This document shows, in pieces, positions 61,602 to 64,000 of a stretch of DNA of 64,000 nucleotides. Each line of letters begins with the position of its first letter. Within the stretch, counting starts at the first letter, position 1. Under the pieces are notes generated by a model. It had not been told where the DNA came from. It searched no databases and worked only from the letters and a program-made list of their open reading frames with translations. The stretch covers positions 1,706,408 to 1,770,407 of the forward strand of contig NZ_LT985808.1 of assembly GCF_900291465.1 (NCBI RefSeq). The letters run 5' to 3'. The DNA comes from Bacteroides sp. Marseille-P3684 (GTDB lineage Bacteria; Bacteroidota; Bacteroidia; Bacteroidales; Bacteroidaceae). The translations under genes and the position numbers were made by a program.

Positions 61602-63197
61602 CTAGTCGGTCAACGGATAGATGGGGTCGGAGTAGTGGTCACTACCCCGCACACTCATGGAGGCAAGGAAGCGGACCGCTTTCACTTGGCCGGTACCTGT
61701 GATAACCCGGGACGGGTCGGCAATGGGACGTCCACCGTTCATGTCCTTTGAGGCGCTGTAGAAATAGAGCTTGTAGGTATTGCCCGTCTGTGTGCCTACG
61801 ATAAGGTCGTCGAAGTTGAACGAGGTGTCATAGCCGTACACCTCCGAGAGGTAGAAGTACTGGTTGGTCAGGTAGGTGATGTCCTCTCCGGCAGGAATGC
61901 CCGGGAGCGGGAACTCGCGTTCGTCGTTGCTCACCCAGCTGTAAGCGTAGAGCTTGTTGTCCTCTGAAATGGAATAGATGTAGGTGGCAGTCCGGCGGTT
62001 GATGGCGACAATCTTGTCACGGGCGATGTGAAGCGACGGGTCGAGCTTGATGATTTGCTTGATTTGTACACCGGTGAAGGTGAAGCCTCCGTCAAGCAGG
62101 AGCAGATAGCGGTCGCCTGTCGAAGGCTGCTCGCAGAGGAAATAGGCTACGACAGTCGGAGAATAGGCGTCGCCCGTAATGTTGGCACCTGCCGAGATGC
62201 ATTCCAGATCGTCGGGATAGGTGCTTCCGTCAGCGGAAGTCACCAGAGAAGACGGCTGGAAGTTGAAGTTGACGTCGCGCAGGGCATGCTCGCTGTTGCT
62301 CCAGTATACCATCTCCTGGCCATAGCTGGTGGGGATGATGAACTTGCTCGCTCCGTGCTCGTCGGCAGGGAACCCGAGACGTCCGCTGTTGTAGTTCGTC
62401 CCCGAGAAGACGGTGGCGGCGGTGCGGATGCCTGTGTTCGAGAAGTAGACTGTGTGGTTGGGAGCACGGAAGATGATGTACGGCTCCTCGTTATCCATGT
62501 TGCCGGCATAGAAGAGGGTTTCGTTGTTGAAGACTTCCGTCAGCGATTCACTCTCGAAACCTTTGTACTCGTTCTCTTCCGTGAAGATGTGGACAAGGTT
62601 GCCGCGTGCCGTCCGGTTCAGTTCAGGATTGATAAACTCCCCGGTGTAGACCAGCGACAGGTTGCGTGGAGCACCGTTCATGGGGGCGCCGAGTTTCTTG
62701 GCAAGGATGTCTTCGCTCAGGATGCCTTCATTCCAGAGGTCGATGTCCGTATTGCCGTCGGCTGTCTCCTTGAGGATATAGAATCCTTTGGAGAAGGCGG
62801 TCGAGACGCTGAGATTCATCGTCGCTGTCTTGGAGAAGTCATTGGTCAGCGAGGTTACCTCGAAAACCAGGTGGTAGAGCCCCGAGGGCAGATTGACTTC
62901 GTAGTTCAGGTCTTTGGTTGTGGCAATCCGGTCTTTGCGGAAGCCGTTCTCCTGTTCCGGCGTGTTGTCGGCGTAGATGTACCAGGCATATTCCAGCTGA
63001 TCCTCGGGATAATCGGTCGTAATGGTCGGCTGCACGTTCACGAAGTTTTGCGAGTAGGACACCACCGACTGGTCGGCGAGTCCGGCAATCTCGATGTCGC
63101 TCACATAGTTGGAGCCCAAGGTCGAATCATCGTCGTAGCATGACGAGAGGCAGCAGACGATTCCGACCAGGAGGTATTGGATGATTGTTCGTTTCAT
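61602..63197 (-). CDS. PKD-like family surface lipoprotein (cassette 2)
   Basis: A 531-residue lipoprotein with a lipobox at Cys20 followed by the acidic YDDDS. It parallels the 500-residue protein at 54316: Ig-like start (VNVQPTITTDYPEDQLEYAWYIYADNTPEQE), GLYHLVFEVTSLTNDFSKT, GFYILKETADGNTDIDLWN, and a repeat-rich C-terminal part (YIYSISEDNKLYAYSWV) suggestive of a beta-propeller or beta-sandwich. It lies 12 bp after the DUF4843-like gene. Confidence 0.75.
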   Translation of the reverse strand: MKRTIIQYLLVGIVCCLSSCYDDDSTLGSNYVSDIEIAGLADQSVVSYSQNFVNVQPTITTDYPEDQLEYAWYIYADNTPEQENGFRKDRIATTKDLNYEVNLPSGLYHLVFEVTSLTNDFSKTATMNLSVSTAFSKGFYILKETADGNTDIDLWNEGILSEDILAKKLGAPMNGAPRNLSLVYTGEFINPELNRTARGNLVHIFTEENEYKGFESESLTEVFNNETLFYAGNMDNEEPYIIFRAPNHTVYFSNTGIRTAATVFSGTNYNSGRLGFPADEHGASKFIIPTSYGQEMVYWSNSEHALRDVNFNFQPSSLVTSADGSTYPDDLECISAGANITGDAYSPTVVAYFLCEQPSTGDRYLLLLDGGFTFTGVQIKQIIKLDPSLHIARDKIVAINRRTATYIYSISEDNKLYAYSWVSNDEREFPLPGIPAGEDITYLTNQYFYLSEVYGYDTSFNFDDLIVGTQTGNTYKLYFYSASKDMNGGRPIADPSRVITGTGQVKAVRFLASMSVRGSDHYSDPIYPLTD

Positions 63198-63209
63198 AGG
63201 TGTTGCATT

Positions 63210-64000
63210 TTAGAATCTGATTTCACTTCCGTCAGCTTCCCGGTAGATGTCGAGTCCGGCTTCCTGACGTTTGACATTCTCTTCTTCCAGTTTCTGTTGG
63301 AAGAATTCCTTGAGGTAGCTGAGGTAGCCACTGTCTCCATTCAGCAGGCTGCGGATGTAGCTTTCGTCCCACACTTCTCCTGTCCAGTCAATCATCAGCT
63401 GGTGTTTCACCGGTCCATAGGTGCCGAAGTACTGTTGTGACCAGTTGCCCGGTTCAAGCAGACGGTCGGTGATGTGCAGAGTACGTTCAGTCAGTCCGGT
63501 GTAGCCGGGTTTGAAGTATTCGTTTTCGGCGAAGCGGAAGACGAGGGTGACGTCGTGTTCCTCCAGCGAAGCGTCGCGCAGCACGATGACAGGCACCTGT
63601 GTGCGGTTCTGGTTGGCTGGAACGAAGCAGAGGCGAGTGAAGTCCGGGTCATCAAATGACACATAGTGTACGCCGGGGATAGCATCGTCCTCACCCGTGC
63701 TGACCTGTTCCAGACGGACGGGGCGGTTCTGGTCGGAGAGGAAGCCCATGGTGGACACGTCAAACCACAGGGTGTCGGTCGTGATGCGTTCAGTCGAGCC
63801 GGTACCGGCGGTGATGAATGAGTAGGATGCAGTACGTTCGGCTTCCGTGACGCGGTCACTGGTCATGACCTCGCCGGTATAGTCGAGGTAGACGAAGTTC
63901 AGCCGACAATCCGTCGAGCTGTAGGGCTCCAAGTCCCGTTCGCAGGCTGTGAAAGCTGCCAGGAGGGAGCAGTAGGCAAGAGTTCGTATGAGTGTTTTCA
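63210..64000 (-). CDS. DUF4843-like lipoprotein (cassette 2), start codon cut by the window edge
   Basis: The frame continues to the last base: the window ends in TTTTCA on the plus strand, so the coding strand begins TGAAAA and only the A of ATG is missing (it would be base 64001). The complete product would be about 263 residues: MKTLIRTLAYCSLLAAFTAC with lipobox Cys20, then ERDLEPYSSTDCRLNF. DUF4843 features are TLWFDVSTMGF, PVRLEQV, AIPGVHYVSFDD and ERTLHITDRLLEP, followed by a C-terminal region with YFGTYGPVKHQLMIDWTG. It is a paralogue of the gene at 55840. Its SusC and SusD partners are probably just beyond the window. Confidence 0.8.
   Translation of the reverse strand, partial: KTLIRTLAYCSLLAAFTACERDLEPYSSTDCRLNFVYLDYTGEVMTSDRVTEAERTASYSFITAGTGSTERITTDTLWFDVSTMGFLSDQNRPVRLEQVSTGEDDAIPGVHYVSFDDPDFTRLCFVPANQNRTQVPVIVLRDASLEEHDVTLVFRFAENEYFKPGYTGLTERTLHITDRLLEPGNWSQQYFGTYGPVKHQLMIDWTGEVWDESYIRSLLNGDSGYLSYLKEFFQQKLEEENVKRQEAGLDIYREADGSEIRF

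Overview
The window looks like a chromosomal segment of a gut-type Bacteroidales (Bacteroides, Phocaeicola or a close relative). It carries four SusC/SusD outer-membrane import pairs, many lipoproteins with a signal-peptidase II cysteine near residue 16-23, promoters of the Bacteroidetes TTTG/TAnnTTTG type, and few Shine-Dalgarno sequences. Most of the first 47 kb is visibly GC-rich for this order. The stretch from about 47.7 to 53 kb is more AT-rich.

Layout. 1-428 is the 5' end of a group II intron, cut by the window edge and lying just after a terminator. 490-9066 (minus) is a probable peptide-acquisition operon: a dipeptidyl-peptidase-IV-like S9 peptidase, SusC, SusD and two lipoproteins. 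10466-13715 (plus) holds a double-thioredoxin protein and an aspartyl protease with a PDZ-like tail. 13841-17629 (plus) holds pabB-like and pabC-like folate genes and tex. 17704-19794 (plus) holds two tandem paralogous six-helix membrane proteins ending in a LuxR-type HTH. 19929-22049 is a queuosine locus: preQ1 riboswitch candidate, precursor transporter, queC and queF. 22169-24130 is a divergent pair, an M64 peptidase and an Lrp/AsnC regulator. 24255-34121 (minus) is a compact pectin-type polysaccharide utilisation locus: FecR, SusC with an STN domain, SusD, a DUF4957/DUF5123-like lipoprotein and a pectate lyase. It has no ECF sigma gene next to FecR. 35098-47713 is mostly housekeeping: an MFS transporter, a DUF3332 protein, adk, obg, pgeF, a small basic protein, uvrA, a large outer-membrane barrel protein and an SDR oxidoreductase. 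48034-52948 (plus) is a SusC/SusD pair without enzymes. 53100-64000 (minus) holds two related import cassettes with DUF4843-like and PKD-like lipoproteins, one of which ends in a thioredoxin-family protein.

The most unusual feature is non-coding. A roughly 500-bp intergenic repeat occurs three times (about 9361-9906, 34431-34985 and 46425-46950). Each copy contains an array of 14-bp dyads, typically AAACAATATTGTTT, spaced at exactly 22 bp by 8-bp spacers. In the third copy a 36-bp core of the array is inverted relative to the rest of the element. A separate 22-bp-phased array with a different dyad (AAGTATAATACTT, three units) lies just upstream of queC. The phasing and perfect dyads suggest DNA sites for a cooperatively binding protein; I do not know a described system that matches. 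Other items include a perfect 36-bp terminal-inverted-repeat element (34218-34402), a C9 tract in the 5' coding region of one SusC gene, and the tandem membrane-anchored HTH pair.

All assignments come from reading translations, motifs and gene order. No database search was possible.
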